The translations under genes were made by a program, and so were the position numbers. Below, piece after piece: positions 30,814-39,538 of a stretch of 64,000 nucleotides of DNA (position 1 is the first letter of the stretch; each line of letters opens with the position of its first letter). The DNA is from Burkholderia oklahomensis C6786 (lineage in GTDB: Bacteria > Pseudomonadota > Gammaproteobacteria > Burkholderiales > Burkholderiaceae): NCBI RefSeq assembly GCF_000959365.1, contig NZ_CP009556.1, forward strand, positions 372,001 to 436,000. The letters are read 5' to 3'. A model generated the notes under the pieces. That model was not told the DNA's origin. It saw only the letters and a program-made list of their open reading frames with translations, and ran no database searches.

Positions 30814-30827
30814 TTGACGATCGTCAA
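30814..30827 (+). promoter_or_regulatory. FNR/ANR-type box for phaZ-nrdJ
   Basis: TTGACGATCGTCAA is a fully palindromic dyad. TAATCT (30849-30854) begins 28.5 bp from the centre, giving a predicted start near 30862 and a leader of about 260 bases to phaZ. Confidence 0.75.
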
Positions 30828-31122
30828 AAGCTCCGCGAGCGCGGCTTTTAATCTGGCGATGAGGCGTCCGCCGGCCTATTCTGTCCCAATCCGATACACG
30901 ATGGATAACGGATTCGTTGCGCCGCGGCAAACGGATCGCGCACGGCCTCCGTCGACAGCAGGCTTCGCAGCGGCGCCCGCTTCAGCGCCTGGAGCGCCCG
31001 CCGATCGCCCGCCGGCCGCCGCCGACCGCCGACCGCGTGCGCCGGCCGCCGCGCACTCCGCCTCTCGCGACCTGCGCGCGCCGCCGCGCGGCCCGCTTCC
31101 GCGACGCCAGCAAGGAGATTCG

Positions 31123-32358
31123 ATGCTTTACGCGTGGCTTGAAGCGCAACGTGAATTGGTCCGGGCGTGCCAGCCGTGGACGGGCGCCGCGCAGCGCGCG
31201 GACGCGAGCGCGCGCACGGCCGGCTGGCCGACATGGGGCCCGATGACGCGCGCGGCCGACGCGGTCCCCGTGCCGCCGCCGTTCGCGATCTCGGCGGTCG
31301 CGGTCGACGGCGCGGCGGTCGCGATCGACGAGCGCATCGTCGACGACACGCCGTTCTGCTCGTTGCGCAAATTTGCGCGCCGGCTCGACGGCGACGCGGC
31401 CGCGCGCCCCGCGGTCTTTCTGTGCACGCCGCTCGCCGGGCACCACGCGGTGATGCTGCGCGAGACCGTCGAGACGCTGCTCGCGACGCGCGACGTCTAC
31501 GTGACCGATTGGCGCAACGCGCGCGACGTCCCGCCCGAAGCCGGCGCATTCGGCCTCGACGACTACGTGCGCACGCTCGAGCGCTTCATCGCCGGCGCGA
31601 ATGCGAACGGGCTGCACGTGATGGCGGTCTGCCAGGCGACGGTGCCCGCGCTCGCGGCCGCCGCGCTGCTTGCCGCGCACGGCGTCCACGTCGCGAGCGT
31701 CGCGCTGCTCGGCGGCCCGATCGACACGCGCGCGCACCCGACGCTCGTCGACCGCTTCGCGCTCGAACACGACCTCGACTGGTTCCGCCGCGCGGCGATC
31801 GACGTCGTGCCGCCGCCGTACGCGGGCGCCGGACGGCGCGTCTATCCCGGCTTCGTCCAGCACGCGGCGATCGTCGTCGCGCATCCGCAGCGGCGCGTCG
31901 CGCTCGAAAGCCGCTACTGGGCCGCATGGATGACGGGCGACTTCGCCGGCGCCGCGCGCTGCCTGCGCGAGATGAACGAATACGGCGCGGTGCTCGACAT
32001 GACCGAGCACTATTTCCTCGACACGATCCGTGTGATCTTCCACGAGCGCCTGCTCGCGGACGGCCGCTGGTCGGTCGGCCGCCGCCGCGTCGCGCCGCGG
32101 CGGCTCACGCGCACCGCGCTCTGCACGGTCGAAGGCGGCCGCGACGACATTTCCGGCGCAGGCCAGACGCATGCCGCGCAGCAATTGTGCGCTGCGTTGC
32201 CCGACGCCGCGCGCGAACGGATCACCGAGCCGGACTGCGATCACTACGACCTCTTCCTCGGCCCGCGCTGGCGGCAATCGATCTACCCGGCGCTCGAGGC
32301 GTTCTGGACGCGCGTCGAAGCGCAGCACGCGAGACACCCGCGCCGCGCCGCGCATTGA
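31123..32358 (+). CDS. phaZ: intracellular polyhydroxybutyrate depolymerase
   Basis: 411 residues; AAGGAG before ATG 31123, though the frame runs open from 30625. Order and wording follow Ralstonia PhaZ: 'MLYAWLEAQRELVRACQPWT', 'PLAGHHAVMLRETVETLL', 'VYVTDWRNARDVPPEAGAFG', then the catalytic Cys C170 in 'VCQATVPALAA'. Later come 'GRRVYPGFVQHA', 'EHYFLDTIRVIFHERLLADG', 'TVEGGRDDISGAGQTHAAQ' and the terminal His region 'DCDHYDLFLGPRWR'. It mobilises stored PHB into 3-hydroxybutyrate, a carbon and reductant source in stasis. It is 87 bp upstream of nrdJ and has its own FNR-type box. Confidence 0.93.
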   Translation: MLYAWLEAQRELVRACQPWTGAAQRADASARTAGWPTWGPMTRAADAVPVPPPFAISAVAVDGAAVAIDERIVDDTPFCSLRKFARRLDGDAAARPAVFLCTPLAGHHAVMLRETVETLLATRDVYVTDWRNARDVPPEAGAFGLDDYVRTLERFIAGANANGLHVMAVCQATVPALAAAALLAAHGVHVASVALLGGPIDTRAHPTLVDRFALEHDLDWFRRAAIDVVPPPYAGAGRRVYPGFVQHAAIVVAHPQRRVALESRYWAAWMTGDFAGAARCLREMNEYGAVLDMTEHYFLDTIRVIFHERLLADGRWSVGRRRVAPRRLTRTALCTVEGGRDDISGAGQTHAAQQLCAALPDAARERITEPDCDHYDLFLGPRWRQSIYPALEAFWTRVEAQHARHPRRAAH

Positions 32359-32445
32359 GCCGCCGCGCGCGGCTCGCGCGCACGCCGCTTGCGGACGATC
32401 AAAAAACGGACGCGCGCCGTTCGCCACGCCGATTCGTTCGTCCTC

Positions 32446-34221
32446 ATGATCGGCAACATGGACGACCAACCGATCTGCGACGCCGTATTCGCCGACCGCT
32501 ACGCGCGGCCGGACGAGACATCGCGCGCTCAGGCATGCGCGCGGGTCGCGCGCGCGCTCGCGCTCGCGGAGCCCGTCGCGACGCGCTCGGGCGCCGCGCG
32601 GCGCTTCTACCGGAACCTGCTGAACGGCGCGCTCGGCGCGGGCCGCATCATGGCGCGCGCGGGCGCCGCGCAGGATCAGACGATGGCGAGCTGCTTCGTC
32701 CATCCGATCCGCGCGCCCGCCGCGCTTACGCGCTTTCATCCCGACCTCGACCGCGCGATCGACGAAGCGCGCCTGACGCTCGCGATGGGCGGCGACGTCG
32801 GCTACGACTTCTCGGCGATCCCGCCCGCGAGTGCGCGGCCCGAAGCCGAGCAGTCGACATCGCCCGGCGTGTGCGCGGCGCTCGACCGGTTCGATCGCAT
32901 CGGCGCGCAGGCCGGCGAGCGCGACGGACGCCGCCGCGCGCAACTCGCGGTGCTGCGCTGCGACCATCCGGATCTGCTCGCGTTCGTCGCCGCAAAGCGC
33001 GGGCACGCGCGCTGGGAGACGCTCGAGCTCGCGGTGGCCGTCACCGATGCATTCATGCAGGCGATCGAGCAGGATCGGCCGTGGACGCTGCGGCATCCGG
33101 CGCCGCCGCACGATGCCGCGAGCGGCGCGCTACCCGCGGCCGATGGCGCGTGGACGTATGCGACGGTGCCCGCGCGCCATCTGTGGCGCGAGATCGTCGC
33201 CGCGACGCGCGACGGCGAAGGGCCCGGCCTCGTGTTCGTCGACGCGATCGACGCGGCCAACCCGCTGCGCGGCCGCGAGCGGATCGACGCGACGAGCCCG
33301 TGCGGCGCGCAGCCGCTGCCGCCGTACGGCAGCTGCATGCTCGGCGCGGTCGACCTGTCGCGGTTCGTGCGCAATCCGTTCGGCGCCGGCGGCGAGCCGC
33401 GTTTCGATTTCGCGGCGTTCGACGCGGCCGTGCGCGTCGAGGTGCGCCTCCTCGACAACGCGCTCGACGTCACGCGCTGGCCGCTCGCCGCGCACGCGCG
33501 CGAGTCGTATCAGAAGCGGCGGATCGGCGTCGGCGTGACGGGGCTCGCCGATATGCTCGCGATGATGCGGCTGCGCTACGACTCGCCGGCCGCGCGCGAG
33601 ATGACGCGCTACATCGCGTCCGATCTGCGCAATCACGCGTATGCGGCGTCGGCCGAACTCGCCGCCGAGCGCGGCGCGTTTCCGCTGTGCGACCGGTATG
33701 CGCATCTCGACGCGCTGCATGCGGGTCCGCCGCTGCCGCACGCGGTCTGCCACGCGATCGAGCGCGACGGGCTGCGCAACAGCCATCTGACGTCGTTCGC
33801 GCCCGTCGTCGGCGTGAGCCTCGCGTTCGGCGACAATTGCTCGCCCGGCATCGAGCCGGCGCGCGCGTGGATCGAACACCGGACGGTGCGCACCGGCACG
33901 ACCGGCGCGCCGGTGATGCGCGCGGAAAACCACGCGCACCGGCTGTTCCGGGCGCTGCGCGGCGAGCGCGTCGCGCTGCCCGACTATTTCGCGACCGACG
34001 CGGACGTCGCGCCGGGCGATCGTCTCGCGATGCGCGCGGCGCTGCAGCCGTATGTCGACGCAGGGGTCGCGAACACGCTGACGCTCGCGGGCCATCACTC
34101 GCTCGAGGAGATCAACGCGCTGCTGTTCGGCGCGTGGCGCGCGAAGCTGAAGAGCGTCGCGATCCGGCGGGCGGATGTGGCGCGCGACGCGGGGGCGGCG
34201 AGCGACGAAGACGGCGCGTAA
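32446..34221 (+). CDS. nrdJ: class II (adenosylcobalamin) ribonucleotide reductase
   Basis: 591 residues from ATG 32446 (ATG 32458 equally possible; neither has a strong ribosome site). Class II/III-like barrel motifs: 'MASCFVHPI', 'MGGDVGYDFSAIPP', 'CDHPDLLAFVAAKRGHARWE', the substrate loop 'SPCGAQPLPPYGSCMLGAVD', 'RRIGVGVTGLADML' and 'NSHLTSFAPVVGVSLAFGDN'. A short C-terminus follows. It makes deoxynucleotides without oxygen, using cobalamin, so it suits the FNR-type control through the phaZ promoter 87 bp upstream. Compact compared with most NrdJ, and similar in kind to mycobacterial NrdZ, a DosR-regulon member. Confidence 0.88.
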   Translation: MIGNMDDQPICDAVFADRYARPDETSRAQACARVARALALAEPVATRSGAARRFYRNLLNGALGAGRIMARAGAAQDQTMASCFVHPIRAPAALTRFHPDLDRAIDEARLTLAMGGDVGYDFSAIPPASARPEAEQSTSPGVCAALDRFDRIGAQAGERDGRRRAQLAVLRCDHPDLLAFVAAKRGHARWETLELAVAVTDAFMQAIEQDRPWTLRHPAPPHDAASGALPAADGAWTYATVPARHLWREIVAATRDGEGPGLVFVDAIDAANPLRGRERIDATSPCGAQPLPPYGSCMLGAVDLSRFVRNPFGAGGEPRFDFAAFDAAVRVEVRLLDNALDVTRWPLAAHARESYQKRRIGVGVTGLADMLAMMRLRYDSPAAREMTRYIASDLRNHAYAASAELAAERGAFPLCDRYAHLDALHAGPPLPHAVCHAIERDGLRNSHLTSFAPVVGVSLAFGDNCSPGIEPARAWIEHRTVRTGTTGAPVMRAENHAHRLFRALRGERVALPDYFATDADVAPGDRLAMRAALQPYVDAGVANTLTLAGHHSLEEINALLFGAWRAKLKSVAIRRADVARDAGAASDEDGA

Positions 34222-34250
34222 GGGCTGGCGGCAAGCGCACGCCTGCTTGC

Positions 34251-34264
34251 TTGACCCACGTCAA
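34251..34264 (+). promoter_or_regulatory. FNR/ANR-type box for APH/P-loop kinase gene
   Basis: TTGACCCACGTCAA. TCGAAT (34287-34292) begins 29.5 bp from the centre, one base further than at the other boxes. Predicted start near 34299, about 96 bp before the gene. Confidence 0.7.
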
Positions 34265-34394
34265 GCCGACGCCCGCCGCAATCGGGTCGAATGACAGCGG
34301 GCGCATCCACGGCGCGGCGGCCTCGACGGCTGTCGGCAGCCGCACGGCCGATGGCGCCCGCATCCCGCGTGGCCACGATCCCCGGAGGTGACAG

Positions 34395-36104
34395 ATGCGC
34401 CGTTCGCGCCCGCCGAAGCTCGCGAAATCCGCCGACGAGTCGCGCGGCACGCGCCGCCTGGTGCGCGCCGCCGCCATACGCGGCAACGGCCCGCAACGGC
34501 GCACGGTGCGCGAGCGCGCGGCCCGCCGCCTGTCGCGCGAAATCGACGCGACACTGCGCCGCGCGTCGACGTATCCGCATCCGGCCGGCCGCATCGTGCG
34601 CATCGAGACGCACATCTCCGTCGTCTACCTCGTCGGGCGTTTCGCATACAAGCGCCTGAAGCCGTTCGATTTCGGCTTCGCGAATTTCAGCGACCTCGCC
34701 GCGCGCCGCCGCGCATGCGAAGCCGAACTCGCGCTGAACCGCCCGCTCGCCGAGCCGATCTATGTCGCGGTCCGGCCGATCGTGCGGCGCGCGCGCGGCC
34801 TTCGCGTCGGCGGTGCGGGCGTCGCCGTCGATCATCTTGTCAAGATGCGCCGCTTCGACGAGCGGATGCTGTTCTCGCAACGGCTCGCGCGCGGCGAGCT
34901 CGGCGCGCCGGACATCGACGCCGCCGCGACGCGCATCGCCACCTACCACCTGCACGCGCCGCGCGACGTCCCGCAGCGCGCGTTCGGCAGCGCGCACGAG
35001 CTGCGCAAGCAGATCGAAGACGTGTTCGCGCCGCTCGAGCGCGCGCTTGGCCCGGCGCTGCCGGCGTCGCTGCGCGCGTGGTGTCTGCGCCGCTGCGACG
35101 CGCTCGCCGCGCATCTCGACGCGCGCCGCGCCGGCGGCTACGTCCGCGCGTGTCACGGCGACCTGCATCTCGACAACGTCGTGAAGCATGGCCGCGATGC
35201 GCTGATGTTCGACTGCATCGATTTCGACGACGCGCTGCGCTGGATCGACGTGATCAACGATCTGTCGTTTCTGCTGATGGATCTGCACGCACACCGGCGC
35301 GCCGATCTCGCGCACCGGCTGCTGAACCGCTGGCTCGACGAGACGGGCGACTTCGCGGGCCTTGCCGCGCTGCCGCTGTACGTCGCGTACCGCGCGCTCG
35401 TGCGCGCGCTCGTCGCGACGATGCGCGCGGGCGGCGACGATGCGGCGCGCAACGCGCACTTCGAGCGGGCGCGCACGTACATCGACGTCGCCGCGCATGC
35501 GGCCCGCGCGCGCCGTCCGTGCCTGCTGCTGTGCCACGGCTATTCGGGCTCGGGCAAGTCGGTCGCGAGCCGCGCGCTCGCCGACGTCTCGGGCGCGATC
35601 CGGCTGTCGAGCGACAGCGAGCGCAAGCGCGCGCGGCCATTCACGGCGGTCGACGCGCGGCCGCTGCCCGCGAGCGCATACACGCCGCAGCGGATCGACG
35701 CGCAGTACGAACGGCTGCGCGGGCTCGCCCGCGACGTGCTGCGCGCCGGCTACACGGCGCTCGTCGACGCGACGTTCCTCGCCCGCGCGCGCCGCGCGAG
35801 CTTCGTCGCGCTCGCGCGTGAGACGGGCGTGCCCGTGTTCATTCTCGATTTCCGCGCGAGCCGCGCGTGTCTCGAACGGCGCGTCGATGCGCGCGCCGCC
35901 AAACGAAGCGATCGGTCGGACGCGGGCGCGGCCGTGCTCGCGACGCAGCTCGCGACGGCCGATCCGCTCGACGCCGACGAACGCATGCGCACGATCGGCT
36001 TCGATACCGACGTGCCGCTCGCGACGCTCCGGTCGACCGGGTATTGGCGGCCGGTGCTCGACGTGCTCGGCGCGACCTCAATGGTTGTCGCGACAACGAG
36101 TTGA
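34395..36104 (+). CDS. APH-like kinase fused to P-loop ATPase/kinase
   Basis: 569 residues, GGAGGTGA before ATG 34395. The N-terminal two-thirds resemble aminoglycoside phosphotransferase-like proteins: 'ETHISVVYLVGRFAYKRLKP' start, catalytic 'CHGDLHLDNVVKHGRD' and metal-binding 'CIDFDDALRWIDVINDLSFL'. The C-terminal third is a gluconate-kinase-like P-loop domain, G-Y-S-G-S-G-K-S then 'LVDATFLARARRASFVALAR'. The same two-part layout is found in mycobacterial Rv2004c, a member of the DosR dormancy regulon; the substrate is unknown. It has its own FNR-type box 130 bp upstream. Confidence 0.85.
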   Translation: MRRSRPPKLAKSADESRGTRRLVRAAAIRGNGPQRRTVRERAARRLSREIDATLRRASTYPHPAGRIVRIETHISVVYLVGRFAYKRLKPFDFGFANFSDLAARRRACEAELALNRPLAEPIYVAVRPIVRRARGLRVGGAGVAVDHLVKMRRFDERMLFSQRLARGELGAPDIDAAATRIATYHLHAPRDVPQRAFGSAHELRKQIEDVFAPLERALGPALPASLRAWCLRRCDALAAHLDARRAGGYVRACHGDLHLDNVVKHGRDALMFDCIDFDDALRWIDVINDLSFLLMDLHAHRRADLAHRLLNRWLDETGDFAGLAALPLYVAYRALVRALVATMRAGGDDAARNAHFERARTYIDVAAHAARARRPCLLLCHGYSGSGKSVASRALADVSGAIRLSSDSERKRARPFTAVDARPLPASAYTPQRIDAQYERLRGLARDVLRAGYTALVDATFLARARRASFVALARETGVPVFILDFRASRACLERRVDARAAKRSDRSDAGAAVLATQLATADPLDADERMRTIGFDTDVPLATLRSTGYWRPVLDVLGATSMVVATTS

Positions 36105-36301
36105 TGTCGAAAAAGACCCCGCACCAAAGACGCGCGCTGCTATGGGATCGCCCGCGTGGGTCTGATCAATTGCACTGCTGCGGCAGCCTATTTCATACCG
36201 GCGATGCGTTGTCCCGAATCGTGCAATCTGACGAAGCACCGCAGCGATACAGCGCATCCCGCCGACTCAATCCAGTGCGACGCGAACGCTCGCCCAACAG
36301 C

Positions 36302-36637
36302 TCAGTCATACGGGCCGACGTTGTCCACGACCCAACCTTTGCAGGTCATCTTGGCAACGTACCGGTGGCCGTTGACCTTGTATGGAACCTTCCACTGCGC
36401 GACATCGTTCAGATATAAAAAATCTTCATCGAAGTCAACTTTTGGATTCTTGTTATTTCGATATGCATACTTCACGATATTGGATTTAATCTCCTGTCGC
36501 GTCATATCGGGGCAAATTCCATCGCCACCGTCATAGACTCGCACGTACATCATGGCAATCACCAGCCCGACAATCACCAGAACAAGAGTAACGACGGAGA
36601 TCACCACTTTTACCTTCCAAGATCGATTTAAATTCAA
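36302..36637 (-). CDS. small membrane-anchored protein, probable colicin M-type immunity protein
   Basis: 111 residues from TTG 36637, with GGATGG upstream. One transmembrane helix at about 9-30 is followed by an 80-residue domain likely in the periplasm, with two cysteines (C42, C99) placed to form a disulfide. Size, single N-terminal anchor and the cysteine pair match the build of the colicin M immunity protein Cmi, though I see no clear sequence match. It sits 161 bp downstream of the colicin M-like gene on the same strand, in the same AT-rich DNA. The role is inferred from structure and context. Confidence 0.65.
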   Translation of the reverse strand: MNLNRSWKVKVVISVVTLVLVIVGLVIAMMYVRVYDGGDGICPDMTRQEIKSNIVKYAYRNNKNPKVDFDEDFLYLNDVAQWKVPYKVNGHRYVAKMTCKGWVVDNVGPYD

Positions 36638-36798
36638 TTCAATTTACCATCCATCAAAGCAATTCATCCACTATCGCACAGTTTAAATATCTCGCCATCA
36701 AACCATCAACCTACACTCAATCAACGATAAGTTTAATCGAGATCATCATCAAATTTACGGAACAAACACTCTCGATCAAATATATCAACACTTATTCC

Positions 36799-37929
36799 CT
36801 ATAGACCAGAAACATTTCCATTTATTATGTCCCGCATACCCAGATGGGGCAACCCTCCCATGGACGGCCTATGGACAATCCCACGCTCATCCATGGCCTT
36901 AATGTTTCGACGAGATCCTGAAATATTCAAAGGTTGAGACCCCTTAAAATAAATCATAAAATCCGTATGACCAGTTATCTCGCCCATCTTTCTGACCAAG
37001 GTAGTCAACATCTCCTGAATATAAGGCCTCGAATTTGAAGCATCGAAATCGAATTTATCCGGATTCAGCGTACACTCCCCGGAAAATGAAAAACCTCCAT
37101 CAGCCGTCAAAACGAGCTGACCAACGACATGACCACTCACTCGACCAAGTGCGGAACCGACGATATACTCCTTATCGCTCAGCAGATTCGTACTGAACTC
37201 GGCATCAATGGGGTAGGCACCAGGTCCCATGCCATCATTGACGATAATGGATCGAATGGGGCCAATCTCATTGGCCCCGATACCCAGGCGCAAAGATTTG
37301 AGATCGACCGCCCGGGGAGATCCGTTTCCGCGAATCCAATAATCATAGGCGGCGAGAGTAAAGAACGGTGTTGCATAAAATTGGAATTCCGAAATCGGCG
37401 GCGTAGGGAGATGACTGAAATAATAATCGCTGAACAAGCCGAACGCTGTTGTCAAGCCACTCGGCTGCGTATTTGACAGCCCGTACTGATCGGCGCCAAC
37501 GATACTCTGCCACCCATTGTTCGCCAACCATTGAGTGAAAAGTCCGTAGGTTGCAATTTGTGCCTTGACGAGATTATTACTCGCCAATTCCATTCCATAC
37601 GCAAATTCAGAAAGAACGTCGAGCGGTCTTCCAGCTTCGGCCGCAGATAGAATTTTCCTGCCGTTAACCAGATTGAATTTACCAATTTGATATATCCCGC
37701 CTCGTATATTGTCGAATCCGGCCGTCCAACTGTATCCGCCCACTGGTCCTCCAACCGAAGGAACCGGCAGATTGGTTTCACGAGGCGCGGTAACGGAAAT
37801 CATAGGGAGCTCGTCGGCTGGCCCATGCCCTTTCGTCTGCGCCCAGATCCGAACCGAAGGCAGCAGCATGGCCGCCGGGAATGCAATTGAAGTACGTATT
37901 AGCGATCTTCTTTTTTTAGAAACATGCAT
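36799..37929 (-). CDS. colicin M-like lipid II-degrading toxin with altered active site
   Basis: 376 residues from ATG 37929 (392 from ATG 37977). The N-terminus 'KKRRSLIRTSIAFPAAMLLP' resembles a twin-arginine or Sec signal. The C-terminal half matches colicin M phosphatase: 'NDGMGPGAYPIDAEFS', 'GGFSFSGECTLNPDKFDFDA' and 'MIYFKGSQPLNISGS'. The family active site D-x-Y-D-x5-H-R appears as D291-K-F293-D294-x5-S300-R301, so Tyr is Phe and the essential His is Ser. Family members cut the lipid II pyrophosphate in the periplasm. Here activity may be changed, reduced or use another residue. The next gene downstream looks like its immunity protein. Confidence 0.8.
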   Translation of the reverse strand: MHVSKKRRSLIRTSIAFPAAMLLPSVRIWAQTKGHGPADELPMISVTAPRETNLPVPSVGGPVGGYSWTAGFDNIRGGIYQIGKFNLVNGRKILSAAEAGRPLDVLSEFAYGMELASNNLVKAQIATYGLFTQWLANNGWQSIVGADQYGLSNTQPSGLTTAFGLFSDYYFSHLPTPPISEFQFYATPFFTLAAYDYWIRGNGSPRAVDLKSLRLGIGANEIGPIRSIIVNDGMGPGAYPIDAEFSTNLLSDKEYIVGSALGRVSGHVVGQLVLTADGGFSFSGECTLNPDKFDFDASNSRPYIQEMLTTLVRKMGEITGHTDFMIYFKGSQPLNISGSRRNIKAMDERGIVHRPSMGGLPHLGMRDIINGNVSGL

Positions 37930-38506
37930 CACGCGATCTCGATTCGATATTGAATGCCTGAATTTTTCTTCTTCCATTGGACACCCCGAAAACTTATTTC
38001 GATTACTTTCCCATATTTTAATTCTATAGAATTAATCAAATAAAATGATAAGCCTGCCAAGCTTCGCTCTCGTCCCCCGTACTTCCATGGTCTCAAATGA
38101 AATACGATCATTGTAAGCTAATTGAAATATCAAACCACGTCAACCGAAATACCTGCCCCCCTATCAAGTTTCGATTGAATCCCTCGTCCACGTACGAAGC
38201 ATTACAGGCGAGCTTTCTATATTTAGCATTTCGATTAAGATAAATAGGTCTAGATGAAAAGTGAGCGCTCTGATCTTCCCATTGCAACGGGCATCCATTC
38301 GGACAGAAAGACATGCGTCCACCAGCCTGCGACCGAATACCCGCTCGACTCATCGCCCGGCCCCCGTTGATCTGGGTCAAGCCCCCCCGGCGGCCGCTCC
38401 ATAGACTGAAATCGATGCCGCGCAGTCCGAGCCCGCATCGCCCCGAGTTCCGGCGCGTCGTCCCCGCCCGCACGCGAGCCGCGCCTCCCGACAGGAGACC
38501 CGCAAC
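37930..38506. other. AT-rich flank of the toxin islet and nitroreductase promoter
   Basis: 577 bp. 37930-38330 is AT-rich with no recognisable gene or repeat; GC returns to the local norm at about 38330, where the FNR-type promoter for the nitroreductase begins. Confidence 0.5.
38367..38380 (+). promoter_or_regulatory. FNR/ANR-type box for nitroreductase-SulP
   Basis: TTGATCTGGGTCAA. TAGACT (38402-38407) begins exactly 28.5 bp from the centre; predicted start near 38415, 92 bp before the gene. Confidence 0.75.
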
Positions 38507-39538
38507 ATGGAAACATCCCCGCTCAAGACGACGCCGCCCGAAGCGATCCCCCCGTTCGATCCGTCGGCGAGCGTCGAGGACCAGCTTCGCCTCGCGATCC
38601 GCTACGCGATCCTCGCGCCGTCGAGCCACAACACGCAGCCGTGGCGCTTCATCCTCGGCGACGCGTCCGTGATGCTGTGCGCGGACCGGCTGCGCGCGCT
38701 GCCCGTCGTCGACCCGTACGACCGCGAGCTGCTCGTCAGTTGCGGCGCGGCGCTCTTCAATCTGCGCGTCGCGCTGAGCCACTTCGGACTCGCATATTCG
38801 ATCGACATGTTCCCGTCGAGCTCGGACCCCGACGTGATCGCGCTCGTGCGGCTCGATCCCCACGGTTATCACGACGAAAGCCTCGTGCCGCTGTTCGACG
38901 CGATCGTCGAGCGCGTGACGACCCGCGCGCCGTTCGCGAGCGAAGCGGTATCGTGCGAGATCCAGCGCGCGCTCGTCGATGCCGGCGCGGCCGAAGGCGC
39001 CGAGATTGCCTGCGTCGACGCGCCCGCGGCGCGCGAGGAGATCGCCGAGCTGATCGCCGACGCCGACCGCCGCCAGTTCGCCGATCTGCGCTTTCGGCGC
39101 GAGCTCGCGAACTGGGTGCATCCGCGCCGCCGCGACGACGGAATGCCGGCGTTCGCGGCCGGCGTGCCCGCGCTGCTCGACTTCGCGACGCCCGTCGTCG
39201 CTTCGGTGATCCGCACGTTCGATCTCGGCGGCGGGATGGCGGCGATGCATCACAAGCTCGTCGACGGCTCGCCGCTCGTCGTCGGCATCTCGACCGCGAG
39301 CGACGATCGCGACGCGTGGGTCGCGACCGGCCAGGCGCTCGAGCGCGTGCTGCTCGTCGCGACGGCCGCGGGGCTGACCGCGTCCTATCTGAATCAGCCG
39401 ATCGAAATCGACGTATTGCGCGAAAGACTGCGCCCGCTGCTGCACGTCGATGCCCATCCGCAACTGCTGCTGCGCATCGGGCGCGGCCCGGTCGTCCCGC
39501 ACGCGCCGCGGCGTCCGCTGATGGACGTCGTGTCTTGA
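38507..39538 (+). CDS. Acg-family nitroreductase-like FMN-binding protein
   Basis: 343 residues. 'LAIRYAILAPSSHNTQPWRF' is the nitroreductase FMN-binding start of the Acg/Rv2032-Rv3131 group. It continues 'DPYDRELLVSCGAALFNLRV', 'PFASEAVSC', 'LLVATAAGLTASYLNQPIEI' and 'PQLLLRIGRGP'. In mycobacteria these DosR-controlled proteins lack part of the catalytic dimer surface and are thought to bind or store FMN in dormancy; whether this one is active is unknown. The stop overlaps the TTG start of the SulP gene (TTGA), so the two are translationally coupled. Confidence 0.9.
   Translation: METSPLKTTPPEAIPPFDPSASVEDQLRLAIRYAILAPSSHNTQPWRFILGDASVMLCADRLRALPVVDPYDRELLVSCGAALFNLRVALSHFGLAYSIDMFPSSSDPDVIALVRLDPHGYHDESLVPLFDAIVERVTTRAPFASEAVSCEIQRALVDAGAAEGAEIACVDAPAAREEIAELIADADRRQFADLRFRRELANWVHPRRRDDGMPAFAAGVPALLDFATPVVASVIRTFDLGGGMAAMHHKLVDGSPLVVGISTASDDRDAWVATGQALERVLLVATAAGLTASYLNQPIEIDVLRERLRPLLHVDAHPQLLLRIGRGPVVPHAPRRPLMDVVS

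Larger units (their letters stand above)
30266..31122. other. divergent hypoxia-type promoter region
   Basis: 857 bp between the DksA-like gene and phaZ. It contains two FNR-type boxes firing outward (30511-30524 leftward, 30814-30827 rightward) and a 13-bp-stem hairpin midway (30662-30695). Open frames across it are Arg-rich and match nothing. Confidence 0.6.
36300..38330. mobile_element. AT-rich horizontally acquired toxin-immunity islet
   Basis: About 2 kb with far lower GC than the flanks and codon use rich in A/T third positions, dropped between two FNR-box operons. It carries the colicin M-like gene and the small anchored protein, plus about 400 bp at the right end with no gene (37930-38330). 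No integrase, transposase, tRNA or terminal repeat is visible, so the mechanism of entry is unknown. Confidence 0.65.

Noticed and set aside
31167..34391. Open frame of over 1,000 codons on the plus strand across phaZ and nrdJ
   Set aside because: Extremely Arg-rich, spans two well-defined genes in another frame, no recognisable domain.
36105..38330. Search for integrase, transposase, terminal repeats or a tRNA site around the AT-rich islet
   Set aside because: None could be seen on either side, so no mobility mechanism is claimed.
38641..39534. Upstream extension of the SulP frame
   Set aside because: It lies within the nitroreductase gene and is Arg-rich; transporter features begin only after 39580.
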